A DNA stretch of 64,000 bases, taken from contig NZ_CAKAKB010000001.1 in NCBI RefSeq assembly GCF_916618755.1, positions 1-64,000 of the forward strand. The letters are read 5' to 3'. The notes beneath the pieces were generated by a model that had not been told where the DNA came from, did no database searches, and worked only from the letters and a program-made list of their open reading frames with translations. The stretch is from Actinotalea sp. Marseille-Q4924. Lineage in GTDB: Bacteria > Actinomycetota > Actinomycetes > Actinomycetales > Cellulomonadaceae. The position numbers and the translations under genes were made by a program. The stretch's first letter is position 1. Each line of letters starts with the position of its first letter. Below, in pieces: positions 1-9,300 of this stretch.

Positions 1-124
1 GGGTGGCCCCGGCTACACCTCCGACGACGAGATCCCCCCCGAGCTGACGTTCCCCGAGCCGTACCTGCTCGCCATGGCGAACGCGGGCAAGCGCCGCGAC
101 CCCGTGACCGGTCAGGTCGGGGGC
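1..124. repeat. Inverted partial copy of the cyclophilin gene at the sequence edge
   Basis: These bases are the reverse complement of positions 404-527, inside the cyclophilin gene at 215-754. They match at 121 of 124 positions. The three differences (21, 36, 53) are all changes to C and all change the amino acid (F to S, H to P, S to P). Similarity stops abruptly after base 124. There is no start codon and no complete domain, so this is not a functional second copy. A fold-back read or assembly artefact at a contig end explains it best; a real inverted duplication is the alternative. Confidence 0.85.
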
Positions 125-165
125 GGGACGGGGTTGCTCATCGCTGCTCCTGGCCGGTGTGCGTC

Positions 166-196
166 GGGCCGGGCACCCGTACGGGGTGCCCGGCCC
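166..196 (-). terminator. Hairpin terminator downstream of the cyclophilin gene
   Basis: A perfect 13-bp stem (166-178 with 184-196) closes a 5-base loop. It lies about 20 bases past the stop codon of the leftward cyclophilin gene. There is no clear U-tract, as is common for actinobacterial terminators. Confidence 0.7.
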
Positions 197-214
197 GGTG
201 GACTGTCGCGGTCC

Positions 215-754
215 TCAGTCCTCGACGGTCACCGACGTGATGGTGATGTCCTCGACCGGCCGGTCGCCCGGACGCGTCTGCGCGGTGGCGATAGCGTCCA
301 CGACGGCACGGCTCGCGTCGTCGGCGACCTTGCCGAAGATCGTGTGCTTGCCGTTGAGCCACGACGTCGCGGCGACGGAGATGAAGAACTGCGAGCCGTT
401 CGTGCCCCCGACCTGACCGGTCACGGGGTCGCGGCGCTTGCCCGCGTTCGCCATGGCGAGCAGGTACGGCTCGGAGAACGTCAGCTCGGGGTGGATCTCG
501 TCGTCGAAGGTGTAGCCGGGGCCACCCGTGCCCGTGCCGAGCGGGTCGCCGCCCTGGATCATGAAGCCCTCGATGACGCGGTGGAAGATCGTGCCGTCGT
601 ACAGCGGCTCGGAGCGGTCCTCGTCCGTGCGCGGGTCCTTCCACTCCTTCGAGCCCGTGGCGAGGCCCACGAAGTTGCGGACCGTCTTGGGCGCGTGGTT
701 CGGGTAGAGCTCGATGCGGATGTCACCGGCGGAGGTGTGCAGGGTCGCGAACAT
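215..754 (-). CDS. Cyclophilin-type peptidylprolyl isomerase
   Basis: The 179-aa protein is a single-domain cytoplasmic cyclophilin, which catalyses cis-trans isomerisation of Xaa-Pro bonds. It has no signal peptide. The family core is visible: FHRVIEGFMIQGGDP near residues 57-71 carries the catalytic Arg, and NGSQFFIS carries the QFF substrate-pocket motif. The start at 754 was chosen because MFATLHTSAGDIRIELYP matches the normal N-terminus and a GGGAGG ribosome site lies just upstream; the open frame continues further upstream without sense. Mycobacteria carry a cyclophilin near gyrA (ppiA), so the location is expected. The terminator at 166-196 closes the gene. Confidence 0.95.
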   Translation of the reverse strand: MFATLHTSAGDIRIELYPNHAPKTVRNFVGLATGSKEWKDPRTDEDRSEPLYDGTIFHRVIEGFMIQGGDPLGTGTGGPGYTFDDEIHPELTFSEPYLLAMANAGKRRDPVTGQVGGTNGSQFFISVAATSWLNGKHTIFGKVADDASRAVVDAIATAQTRPGDRPVEDITITSVTVED

Positions 755-1007
755 GCGGTCATCCTCCCACGGAGGGCCGACACGCGACGGAGGGCCCTCA
801 GCCGGCGGCGCCGCCCGCCCGCGTACCTGCTTGTGCGCTCGTCCCGGGCGCGATGTGCGGGGGACGTGAAGGAACCCGAAGGACGCGCGACGCCGGGGCA
901 GGGGTGGCAGCATGGTCAGGAGTCCCGCAGGCCCGACGTACGTGAAGGGGAGCCGGCAGCACGCCGGTGGGCCGACCGAACGAACGCCGTCCACAGAGGA
1001 GCACCAG

Positions 1008-1949
1008 ATGTTCGACCGCATCAGAGCAGCTCGCACGACCGTCGACGCGGAGCGGCTCAAGAGCCAGGCTGCCGAGCTCCAGGCTGTGCTCGCGGACGCC
1101 GGAGCGCGGGCGAACCTCACGGCGGCCCAGCTCGCCGAGCAGGCGCGTCTGCAGGCGGGCGTCGCCCGCGAGTGGGCGTCGCCCCACGTCGAGCACGGCG
1201 TGGACTGGGCGCGGCCCCGGCTGGAGAAGGCCCTCGCCGAGGGCCGGCACCGTGCCGCCCCGCACGTCGAGGCGGCGGCCCGCAAGGCGGCGCCCGTCGT
1301 CGACACGGCGCACGACAAGCTCGTCGAGGACCTGCTGCCCAAGGTCGTCGCCGCGGTCGCCGCCGCAGCGGCCGCCACGGCCGCCGGCGCCGACAGGGCG
1401 CACGACGTCACCGCGGCGAAGCTCACCGAGCTCGCGCACGTGGAGACCAAGAAGTCGCACAAGGGCCGCAACGTCCTCCTGTTCCTGGCGATCGCCGGCG
1501 CCGGCGCCGCCGGCTACCAGGCGTGGCGGCGGAGCACGCCCACCACCGACCCGTGGGCCGAGGACCCGTGGCAGGCCACCCCGTCCGCCGGCACCGCGCG
1601 CCGTCAGGAGTTCCAGGGCGTGGTCGAGGACGTGCGGCACGAGATGGAGGACGCGGCGGAGGCGGTCGGTGAGGCCGCCGGCGAGGCGGTCGCCCGGACG
1701 CGCGAGGCGACGGAGAAGGCCAAGGAGGCCGGCGGCACGTCGGCGCGGACCCGCCGTCGGACCGAGGAGCCGGACGCCGACGACGCCACGGCGACGCAGG
1801 CGATCGAGACGGCCGGCACCACGGGCACGGCGGGCGAGACCGACGTGACGCCTGCAGACGTCGCCGACTCGATCGGGACGCAGCTGGACGAGACGCCGTC
1901 GGACGCCGGTGCGGACGAGGGCGCGGAGAACGGCAAGCACAAGGCCTGA
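1008..1949 (+). CDS. Ala-rich protein with one central membrane segment
   Basis: A 313-aa protein of unknown function. The first 150 residues are Ala-, Glu- and Arg-rich and should form long amphipathic helices. One membrane segment follows at about residues 154-170, then an acidic, low-complexity tail of about 140 residues rich in Glu, Asp, Ala and Thr. The motif GYQAWRR with nearby DPWAEDPW after the membrane segment resembles that of the small DLW-39 protein at 15321-15440. The ATG at 1008 was chosen over an upstream in-frame start because an AGAGGAG ribosome site precedes it. It looks like an envelope-associated protein, but no function is assigned. Confidence 0.75.
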   Translation: MFDRIRAARTTVDAERLKSQAAELQAVLADAGARANLTAAQLAEQARLQAGVAREWASPHVEHGVDWARPRLEKALAEGRHRAAPHVEAAARKAAPVVDTAHDKLVEDLLPKVVAAVAAAAAATAAGADRAHDVTAAKLTELAHVETKKSHKGRNVLLFLAIAGAGAAGYQAWRRSTPTTDPWAEDPWQATPSAGTARRQEFQGVVEDVRHEMEDAAEAVGEAAGEAVARTREATEKAKEAGGTSARTRRRTEEPDADDATATQAIETAGTTGTAGETDVTPADVADSIGTQLDETPSDAGADEGAENGKHKA

Positions 1950-1977
1950 GCCGTCGCGGCGCGCCGCAGGCAGCACA

Positions 1978-2010
1978 CGGAGGGGCCCGGCATCGCGCCG
2001 GGCCCCTCCG
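1978..2010. terminator. Bidirectional terminator between convergent genes
   Basis: A perfect 14-bp stem (1978-1991 with 1997-2010) and a 5-base loop sit between the stop of the rightward Ala-rich gene and the stop of leftward wrbA. It can serve both. Confidence 0.8.
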
Positions 2011-2029
2011 TCGTCGTGACGCCGAGGGC

Positions 2030-2635
2030 TCAGCCCTCGACCGTCAGCCGACGGGAGATCCGGATGGTGCGCGCGGCCAGGTGGTCCAGCGCGTCCAGGA
2101 CGCCGTCGCCGATCGGGTCGTCGTTGTCCGCGCCGGAGACGTGCGAGACGCCGTACGGGTTGCCGTCCACGAACTTCAGCGGGTCCGTGTAGCCGGGGGT
2201 GACGAGGATCCCGCCGAAGTGGGCGACACCGTGGTACATCGCCAGCAGGGTGGACTCCTGACCACCGTGCGCGGTCTGCGAGGACGTGAAGCCCGCGTAG
2301 ACCTTGTCCGCGAGCGTCCCCTGCGCCCACAGCGGGCCGAGGGTGTCGAGGAACTGCTGGAGCTGGCTCGTGACGTTGCCGAAGCGGGTGGGCGAGCCGA
2401 GCAGCACGACGTCGGCCCACTCCATGTCGTCCCCGGTGGCCCTCGGCTCCTCGGCGATCGCGTCGACGTGCTCGCGCCACCGCGGGTTGCTGTCGATGGC
2501 GGCGTCCGGGGCGATCTCCGCGACGTGGCGGCGCCGCACGTCGGCGCCCTCGCTGCCCGCCGCCTTCTCCAGGCGCAGCGCCATCTCGTGCAGGTTGCCC
2601 GTGCTGGAGTAGTAGATGATCGCGACGTTCGTCAT
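2030..2635 (-). CDS. wrbA: NAD(P)H:quinone oxidoreductase, WrbA family flavoprotein
   Basis: A 201-aa cytoplasmic flavodoxin-fold protein. WrbA enzymes bind FMN and reduce quinones by two electrons, avoiding semiquinone radicals. The N-terminal phosphate loop is YYSSTGN (residues 8-14), followed by GSPTRFGNVTSQLQQFLD and the flavin-site segment SSQTAHGGQESTLL, both typical of WrbA. The length is normal for the family. The start at 2635 follows an AGGAGG site. The gene is divergent from the ligase-acyltransferase gene across a short region carrying an iron-box-like palindrome, so the two may share control. Confidence 0.92.
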   Translation of the reverse strand: MTNVAIIYYSSTGNLHEMALRLEKAAGSEGADVRRRHVAEIAPDAAIDSNPRWREHVDAIAEEPRATGDDMEWADVVLLGSPTRFGNVTSQLQQFLDTLGPLWAQGTLADKVYAGFTSSQTAHGGQESTLLAMYHGVAHFGGILVTPGYTDPLKFVDGNPYGVSHVSGADNDDPIGDGVLDALDHLAARTIRISRRLTVEG

Positions 2636-2727
2636 GCGGCCTCCTCGGTGGTCGGGGTGATGTTCCTCGACCGTCGGCCACGACGTGCTCGGCTGCATCC
2701 CCGCGTCGCAGCATGCGGGACAGCACC

Positions 2728-2746
2728 GTAGGTAAGGCTTGCCTTC
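2728..2746 (+). promoter_or_regulatory. Candidate DtxR/IdeR iron box
   Basis: The 19 bases match the DtxR/IdeR consensus TTAGGTTAGGCTAACCTAA at 13 positions. They are centred on an inverted repeat AAGGC-TT-GCCTT (2734-2745). The site lies in the wrbA / ligase-acyltransferase intergenic region, just upstream of a -10-like TAGGCT (2750-2755). The match is moderate and binding is inferred. Confidence 0.4.
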
Positions 2747-2762
2747 CTGTAGGCTCCGCGGC

Positions 2763-5414
2763 GTGCTGCTCCCGCCAGTGGCCGCCGGGGGACGCACGGC
2801 GGCCCCTCCTCGCCCGGTTCCCGGGCTTGTCGCCGACCTCGCGCGCCACGGCGCCACGACGGCGCTCGTCGAGGACGGCCGACGGATCACGTTCGAGGAC
2901 CTGGACCGCCTCGTGCAGGAGCGGGCCGAGGCGCTCGGTCGCACGCGCCGTCTCGTCCTCGTGGCGATCACCGCGACGGCGTCGTCCGTCGTCGACTACC
3001 TCGGCGCCCTGCGGGGCGGCCACGTCGTCCTGCTCACGGCAGACGACGACGTCGTCGTCGACGGTCTGGTGATGGCGTACGACCCGGACGTCGTGCTCCG
3101 TCCGGGGGCGCCGGCCGACGAGCGGCGGGACGGGACGGCGCACGAGCTCCACCCGGACCTGACGTTGCTCCTGAGCACCTCGGGGTCGACGGGCTCGCCC
3201 AAGCTCGTGCGCCTGTCGCGCGACAACCTCGACAGCAACGCAGCCGCGATCGCGGCGTCGCTCGGGCTGGACGCGGACGACCGCGCGGTGACGAGCCTCC
3301 CCCTGCACTACACGTACGGTCTGTCCGTCCTGCACAGCCACCTGCACGTGGGTGGCGCGGTCGTCCTGACCCGGCTGTCCGTGGTGGACACGTGCTTCTG
3401 GGACCTCGTGCGAGCGGAGGGCGTCACCGGCGTCGCCGGGGTGCCGCACACGTTCGAGCTGCTGACCCGCACCGGTTTCACGGGGAACGACGTGTCGTCC
3501 CTGCGCCGGATCACCCAGGCCGGCGGCCGGCTCGCGCCTGAGGCCGTCCTGCGGTGGCACCAGACCGGCCGGCGCGCGGGCTGGGACCTCGTCGTCATGT
3601 ACGGGCAGACCGAGGCGACCGCGCGGATGGCGGTCCTGCCGCCGCACCTCACCGCCGCGCACCCGGGCGCGATCGGCCTGCCCGTTCCGGGTGGCGACCT
3701 GCGGGTCGAGCCCGTGCCGGAGACCGCCGACGACCCCGACGCCGGAGAGCTCGTCTACCGCGGGCCGAACGTCATGCTCGGCTACGCGGAGTCCCCGGCG
3801 GACCTCGGCCTCGGACGGACCCTCACCGAGCTGCGCACCGGGGACCTCGGACGTCGCCGCGACGGCGTGCTCGAGGTCGTCGGACGCCGCAGCCGGTTCG
3901 TCAAGGTGTTCGGGCTGCGGATCGACCTCGGGGTCCTCGAGTCACGCCTCGCGGACGCGGGCCTCGTGGCCGCCTGTGCGGGGGACGACGACGTGCTGGT
4001 GGTCGTCGTCGAGCGGGAGGGGCTCGACCGTGCGGGTCTCGTCGGCGTCGGGGCGGTCGAGGCCGTCCGGCGGCGGCTCGCCGGCGCGTGCGGCGTCCCG
4101 GGGACGGTGATCGACGTCGTCGTCGTGGAGGCGCTGCCCCGGCTGACGAGCGGCAAGGTGGACCTCGGCGCCGTGCGTGACCTCGCGGCCCGGCGGCGCG
4201 AGGGTGCGGCCGGGGCGACCCGACGGGACGAGGGTGCAGCCGGGGCGCCGTCGGCGCGGGGGAGCCGGGCCGACGACGCCGCGGCCCCGACGTCCGTCGG
4301 GGGCCTGTGCGCGCTGTACGCCGAGCTGCTCGAGCGGCCGGACGTCACGCCGGACAGCACGTTCGTCAGCCTGGGCGGGGACTCCCTGTCCTACGTGGAG
4401 ATGTCCGTCCGGCTGGAGGAGCGGCTGGGTGCGCTGCCGCCGGGGTGGCACGTGACGCCGGTGCGCGAGCTCGCCGCCGACGCGGCCCCACCGTCACGGG
4501 CGCGGCCGTGGACCGCAGGCCGGCTGGAGACGAGCGTGGCCCTGCGCGCCGTCGGCATCCTCCTGGTCGTCATGACACACTCGAACGTGCTCTTCGTGCC
4601 GGGCGGGGCGCACCTGCTCATGGGCGTCGCGGGCTACAACTTCGCGCGCTTCCAGCTGTCCGCCGTGGACCGGCGGACGCGGGTCAGGCGTGTCGGCGCG
4701 AGCCTCGCGCGGCTGCTCGTGCCGAGCATCCTGTGGATCGCGGTCGCGGGGGCGCTGACCGGTGCGTACTCGCCGACGACGGCGCTCATGCTCACCAACG
4801 TCCTGGGACCGGACCGGTGGGGGACCGCCTGGCACTTCTGGTTCCTCGAGGCCGTCGTGTGGCTCGTCGTCGGAGTGACGGTGCTGCTCTGCGTGCCGGC
4901 TCTGGACCGTGCGGAGCGGCGATGGCCGTTCGCGAGCGTCGGCGTGGTGCTGGGTGCGGGGATGCTGTTCCGTTACGACGTGCTGGTCCTGGACAGCGGG
5001 CCGGACATCCAGACACCGCAGAACCTGCTGTGGCTGTTCGCCCTCGGCTGGGCCGCCGCGCGCGCGGGTGACGTCTGGCAGCGCGTGGCCGTGACGGCGG
5101 CGGCCCTGGTCACCGTGCCGGGGTTCTTCGAGAGCCCGCTGCGGGAGGGCCTCGTCGTCGTCGCGCTCGCCCTGCTCGTGTGGGTGTCGAGCGTGCCGTT
5201 CCCGCGGGCCCTCGCCCGGGTGGCCGGCGTGCTCGCGGCGGGGTCGCTGTACGTCTACGTGACGCACTGGATGGTCTACCCGCCGCTGGAGGACGACTAC
5301 CCGGTGCTGGGGGTGCTGGCGTCGTTCGCCGTCGGGCTCGCGTACTGGCGTCTGTCGACGGTCGTCGTGAGCCGGGTCTCTCGGTGGCGGACGGGGCGGT
5401 CCCGGGACCGCTGA
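2763..5414 (+). CDS. Adenylation domain - carrier protein - membrane acyltransferase fusion
   Basis: A three-part protein of about 883 aa. Residues 1-475 are an AMP-binding acyl/aminoacyl-adenylating domain: the P-loop STSGSTGSPK, MYGQTEAT, the TGDLGRR motif and a C-terminal LTSGKVDL with the catalytic Lys. Residues about 510-585 are a phosphopantetheine carrier with the attachment Ser in GGDSLSY. From about residue 590 there is a multi-pass acyltransferase-3-like domain with a family-typical His (VVMTHSN). The likely chemistry is activation of an acid, loading on the carrier and transfer across or at the membrane; the substrate is unknown. A TTG at 2739 would lie inside the iron-box palindrome, so GTG 2763 is preferred, possibly leaderless from TAGGCT at 2750. 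It converges on the LuxR gene with 11 bases between stops. Confidence 0.85.
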   Translation: MLLPPVAAGGRTAAPPRPVPGLVADLARHGATTALVEDGRRITFEDLDRLVQERAEALGRTRRLVLVAITATASSVVDYLGALRGGHVVLLTADDDVVVDGLVMAYDPDVVLRPGAPADERRDGTAHELHPDLTLLLSTSGSTGSPKLVRLSRDNLDSNAAAIAASLGLDADDRAVTSLPLHYTYGLSVLHSHLHVGGAVVLTRLSVVDTCFWDLVRAEGVTGVAGVPHTFELLTRTGFTGNDVSSLRRITQAGGRLAPEAVLRWHQTGRRAGWDLVVMYGQTEATARMAVLPPHLTAAHPGAIGLPVPGGDLRVEPVPETADDPDAGELVYRGPNVMLGYAESPADLGLGRTLTELRTGDLGRRRDGVLEVVGRRSRFVKVFGLRIDLGVLESRLADAGLVAACAGDDDVLVVVVEREGLDRAGLVGVGAVEAVRRRLAGACGVPGTVIDVVVVEALPRLTSGKVDLGAVRDLAARRREGAAGATRRDEGAAGAPSARGSRADDAAAPTSVGGLCALYAELLERPDVTPDSTFVSLGGDSLSYVEMSVRLEERLGALPPGWHVTPVRELAADAAPPSRARPWTAGRLETSVALRAVGILLVVMTHSNVLFVPGGAHLLMGVAGYNFARFQLSAVDRRTRVRRVGASLARLLVPSILWIAVAGALTGAYSPTTALMLTNVLGPDRWGTAWHFWFLEAVVWLVVGVTVLLCVPALDRAERRWPFASVGVVLGAGMLFRYDVLVLDSGPDIQTPQNLLWLFALGWAAARAGDVWQRVAVTAAALVTVPGFFESPLREGLVVVALALLVWVSSVPFPRALARVAGVLAAGSLYVYVTHWMVYPPLEDDYPVLGVLASFAVGLAYWRLSTVVVSRVSRWRTGRSRDR

Positions 5415-5425
5415 GGGCGCGAGGG

Positions 5426-6091
5426 TCAGTCCGGTCGGCGAGGGGAGCGTCCGGCTCCGGCCGCGGGCGCGCCGGCCGTGACCGCGCGTACCGCCTCCGC
5501 CCGGGTGTGGACGTGCAGCTTGTGGATCGCCGACGCGATGTGGGTCCGCACCGTGACGGGCGCGATGACGAGCCTGTCGGCGATCTCCTGGGTGCGGTGA
5601 CCACGGCGCAGCAGCTCCACCACCTCCGCCTCACGCTCGGTGAGCAGAGACGCCGGTCCGGCGGTGCGAGCGCGGTCGCGGAGGCGGTACTCCTCCAGGA
5701 GCCGGCCCACCATCCGCCTGGGGAGAGCCGGCTCGCCCCGGAGGACGGCGTGGAGGCAGGCGGGGAGGGTGTCCACCTCGTCGAGCGGGACGACGCCGCT
5801 CGCCCCGAGCAGGACCAGGTCCGCGCACAGCGGGTCGTCGGCGTCCTCCACGACGAGGACCACGTCGCACCCCGTCGCACCGAGGTCACGGACGACACCG
5901 GCCATGTCGCCCACGGTGTGGCAGCCGACGACGGCGACGTCGACCGGCGACCTCCCGGCGAGGGCGAGGGCGCTCGCCGTGGATCCGGCCGTTCCGACGA
6001 GCCGGACCTCCGCAGGCAGCGCCGCGCAGAGCCGTCGCAGCACTGCAGGATCGCTGTGGGCGACCAGGACGCCGGGGGACGTCGTCGTCAT
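5426..6091 (-). CDS. LuxR-family regulator with degenerate receiver domain
   Basis: A 221-aa protein with a receiver-like N-terminus (residues 1-120) and a clear LuxR/NarL helix-turn-helix (about 145-205: LLTEREAEVVELLRRG, IADRLVIAPVTVRTHI). The normal phospho-acceptor Asp after beta-strand 3 is replaced by Gly (DVAVVGCHTV), and the conserved Lys after GASG is missing. It therefore probably does not work by ordinary phosphorylation, and no histidine kinase gene is adjacent. It is divergent from the giant repeat-protein gene, with an 11-bp inverted repeat between them. The start follows an AGGAGG site. Confidence 0.85.
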   Translation of the reverse strand: MTTTSPGVLVAHSDPAVLRRLCAALPAEVRLVGTAGSTASALALAGRSPVDVAVVGCHTVGDMAGVVRDLGATGCDVVLVVEDADDPLCADLVLLGASGVVPLDEVDTLPACLHAVLRGEPALPRRMVGRLLEEYRLRDRARTAGPASLLTEREAEVVELLRRGHRTQEIADRLVIAPVTVRTHIASAIHKLHVHTRAEAVRAVTAGAPAAGAGRSPRRPD

Positions 6092-6211
6092 GCCACCTCC
6101 TGGGGTGGGGCCCCTCGACCATCGTCCTCCCTGGCCCGTCGACCGGAGGGCGAAGTGGTCGCATTCGACCCGGTATCACCCGTTCGGACGGCGGGGCGAC
6201 CCCCGGGGCGC

Positions 6212-6235
6212 GGGCGTTGAGAGATCTCAACGCCC
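6212..6235. promoter_or_regulatory. Inverted-repeat operator candidate between luxR-type gene and giant gene
   Basis: Two perfect 11-bp arms, GGGCGTTGAGA (6212-6222) and TCTCAACGCCC (6225-6235), are separated by two bases. The site lies between the divergent LuxR-type gene and the giant repeat-protein gene. A -10-like TAGCGT follows at 6274-6279 for the rightward gene. The LuxR-type protein is the obvious candidate binder, by inference from position. Confidence 0.5.
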
Positions 6236-6335
6236 TGCCGTCCCATTCGGGCTAAGCGGACAACACGCCCTCCTAGCGTGAAGACGTGTGCGGCGGACGC
6301 CCCCGTCCGTCGTCGACCGCCGACGGAGGTGCGTC

Positions 6336-9300
6336 ATGGTCCCGACCCGCTCCACGCGTGGTTCCCACCGCTCGCTGACGACGGAGCGACGACGACGGCA
6401 CGTCCCGAGGCGCTCGGCGGTCATCGTGACCGCGGGCGCCTTCGCCGTGAACCTCGTGGGGCCGGCCGCGCTGCCGGCGGTGGCGGCGGTGGGCGACTTC
6501 TCGCTCGACTTCGCCGCGGCGGCGCCCTACTCCTACAACTACATCACCGGTGGCGGGGCGTTCGACGACGGGACGATCGGCGTCGACAAGGACGTCGTCG
6601 AGTCCCTCGAGGGCGGGGACTACGCCTGCGGCGACATCGTCACGTACTTCACCAAGATCGTCGTGGACGACACCGCTGCCGCCGACGACGCGCAGACGAT
6701 CGAGCTCACGTACTCCTTCACGATGGACACCACCGGGCAGTCCGGTGTCGCCATCGGGGACATCACGTACGCGGGCATCAACTACGGGACGATCCAGGAC
6801 CTCATCCCGGGTGAGAACACCGTCGACGACGGGTTCGCCGACGAGGACGGGATCGTCGTCGACGACGGCGACAGCGTCGCGACGCTCGTCTACGAGCACG
6901 GTTCCGGCCCGATGTTCGAGCGCGGGTCGACCCTCACCGGCACGGTCGAGGTCACGGACCTCGAGGCCGGTGAGGTCGTCATCCTGCGCCTCGACACCCA
7001 GCTGTACTGCCAGGGCGGCGGCACGAGCCCGACGGGCAACCTCCAGGGCGACCTGGCCACGGCTGAGCTGACGTACATCGACGACACCTCCGCGGTGACC
7101 CCGCCGCAGACCATCCCCGGCGGCGCGCAGACCATCCCGTTCAAGCAGATCGGCGACCTGCAGTACCCCGAGCTGGTCATCCAGAAGACGGTGACGACCG
7201 AGGGGGCAGCCTGTCCCGGCGTCGAGAGCCTCACCGTCGCGGCCGGTGACGTGGTGCGGTACTGCTACGCCATCCGGAACGCAACAGGCTTCACCAGCAG
7301 TGCGGTCCCCGGGACCGCGCCGCTGTACGACCTGGTCGTGCGCGACGACAACGCGACGTCCGGCACGGCCGACGACTTCGACGTCATGCTGACGCTCGGG
7401 CTCACGGACGAGGACGGTGACGGCTTCGCCGACGACCTGGCCGCGGGTGGGTCCGCCTCCGGTGAGGCACTCGTGACCGTCCCGGCATCCGCGCCCCCGG
7501 GCACCGTGACGAACACCGCCACGGTGACCGGCGAGGTCAACGTCCTGCTCGGCGGCGGGACGATCTCCCGGACCGACACGGCGAGCGTCGTCGTGAGTGC
7601 GGCGCCGGCCATCGACATCGAGAAGACCCCGGACTCCCAGACGGTGACGGAGGGGGACGACGCCACCTTCACGATCACGGTCACGAACACGGGCAACGTC
7701 CAGCTGACCGACGTCACGGTCACGGACCCGAACTCGCCGAGCTGCGCGGCCACCATCGGCGCGCTCGCCGTCGGCGCGACGCATTCCTACCCCTGCTCGA
7801 TGACGCCCACGGCGAGCTTCACGAACACCGCCACGGCCACCGGCACGGGCGCCGGAACCCAGGTGACGGACTCCGACTCGGCGGACGTCGTGCTCGACCT
7901 CCTCCCCGCCGTCACGGTGACGAAGAGTGCGAACCCCACCTCCGTCCCCGAGACCGGCGGGAACGTCGACTTCACGTTCTCGGTGCAGAACGACAGCGCC
8001 GAGCCGGTCACCATCACCAGCCTCGACGACAGCGTGTTCGGCGAGCTGGTCGGCGACGGCGACTGCACCGTCGGGACCGAGCTGGCCGCCGGCGCGTCGT
8101 GCTCCTTCACATCGACCTTCGCCATCCCCGCCGGTGACGTGCCCGGCTCCCACGGGAACACGTTCACGGCCTGGGTCGAGGACCCCCAGGGCAACGACAC
8201 CAGCGACACCGACGACGAGACCGTCACGTACACCGACGTGCTCCCCGACGTCACGCTCACCAAGGACGTCGACCCCGCCTCCGTCGCGGAGACGGGCGGC
8301 GAGGTGACCTACACCTACGTCGTCACGAACAGCTCGGCCGAAGCCGCGACCATCACCGGGCTGAGCGACGACAGGCTGGGCACCCTGACCGGTGACGCCG
8401 ACTGCCAGGTCGGCACGGTCCTCGCCGGAGGCGCCTCCTGCTCCTTCACGGCAGGGGCCACGATCCCTCCGGGTGACTTCCCGATGGGGTACACCAACGT
8501 CGGCACGGTCACCGTCGCGGACGACGACGGCAACACCGACACGGGTACCGACAACGCGACGGTCATGTACACCGACGTCCTGCCGGACGTCAGCCTGACC
8601 AAGACGGCGGACCCGACCACGGTCCCGGAGAGCGGTGACGTCGAGGTGGTCTACACCTACGTCGTCACCAACAGCTCGGCCGAGGCCGCGACCATCACCG
8701 TCCTGGCCGACGACAGGATCGATCCGCTGGTCGGCGACGACGACTGCCAGGTCGGCACCGTCCTGCTCGGCCGCGCGTCCTGCACCTTCACCGCCACGGG
8801 CACCGTCCCACCGGGCGACGCCCCGGGCGGATACACCAACATCGGCTCCGTCACGGTCACGGACGGCGACGGCAACACCGACGTCGCCACCGACGACGAG
8901 ACGGTCACCTACACCGACGTCCCGCCGACGGTCCGGGTGGACAAGGCGGCTCTCCCGCTCTCCGTACCGGAGAACGGCGGCCTGGTGTCGTTCACCTTCT
9001 CGGTCACCAACACGTCCTTCGAGCCGGTGACCATCACGGCTCTCGAGGACGACGTGTTCATCGAGATCGACGGCAACGAGACCTGCCAGGTCGGCACGGT
9101 TCTCGACCCGGGTGAGACGTGCACCTTCACGGAGACGCATCGGCTCTCCGGCGACGTGGCCGCGCCGCACACGAACGTCTTCACCGCCACCGTCGCCGAC
9201 GACGAGGGCAGCACGGCGAGTGACGACGACGACGCGACGGTGGACTTCGCCGACGTGGCGCCGACGGTCGTCATCACCAAGACGCCCAGCGTCTCGGAGG

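Noticed and set aside
1-200. A gene starting near base 74 on the plus strand
   Set aside because: It begins in the inverted cyclophilin fragment and then runs antisense to the real cyclophilin gene.
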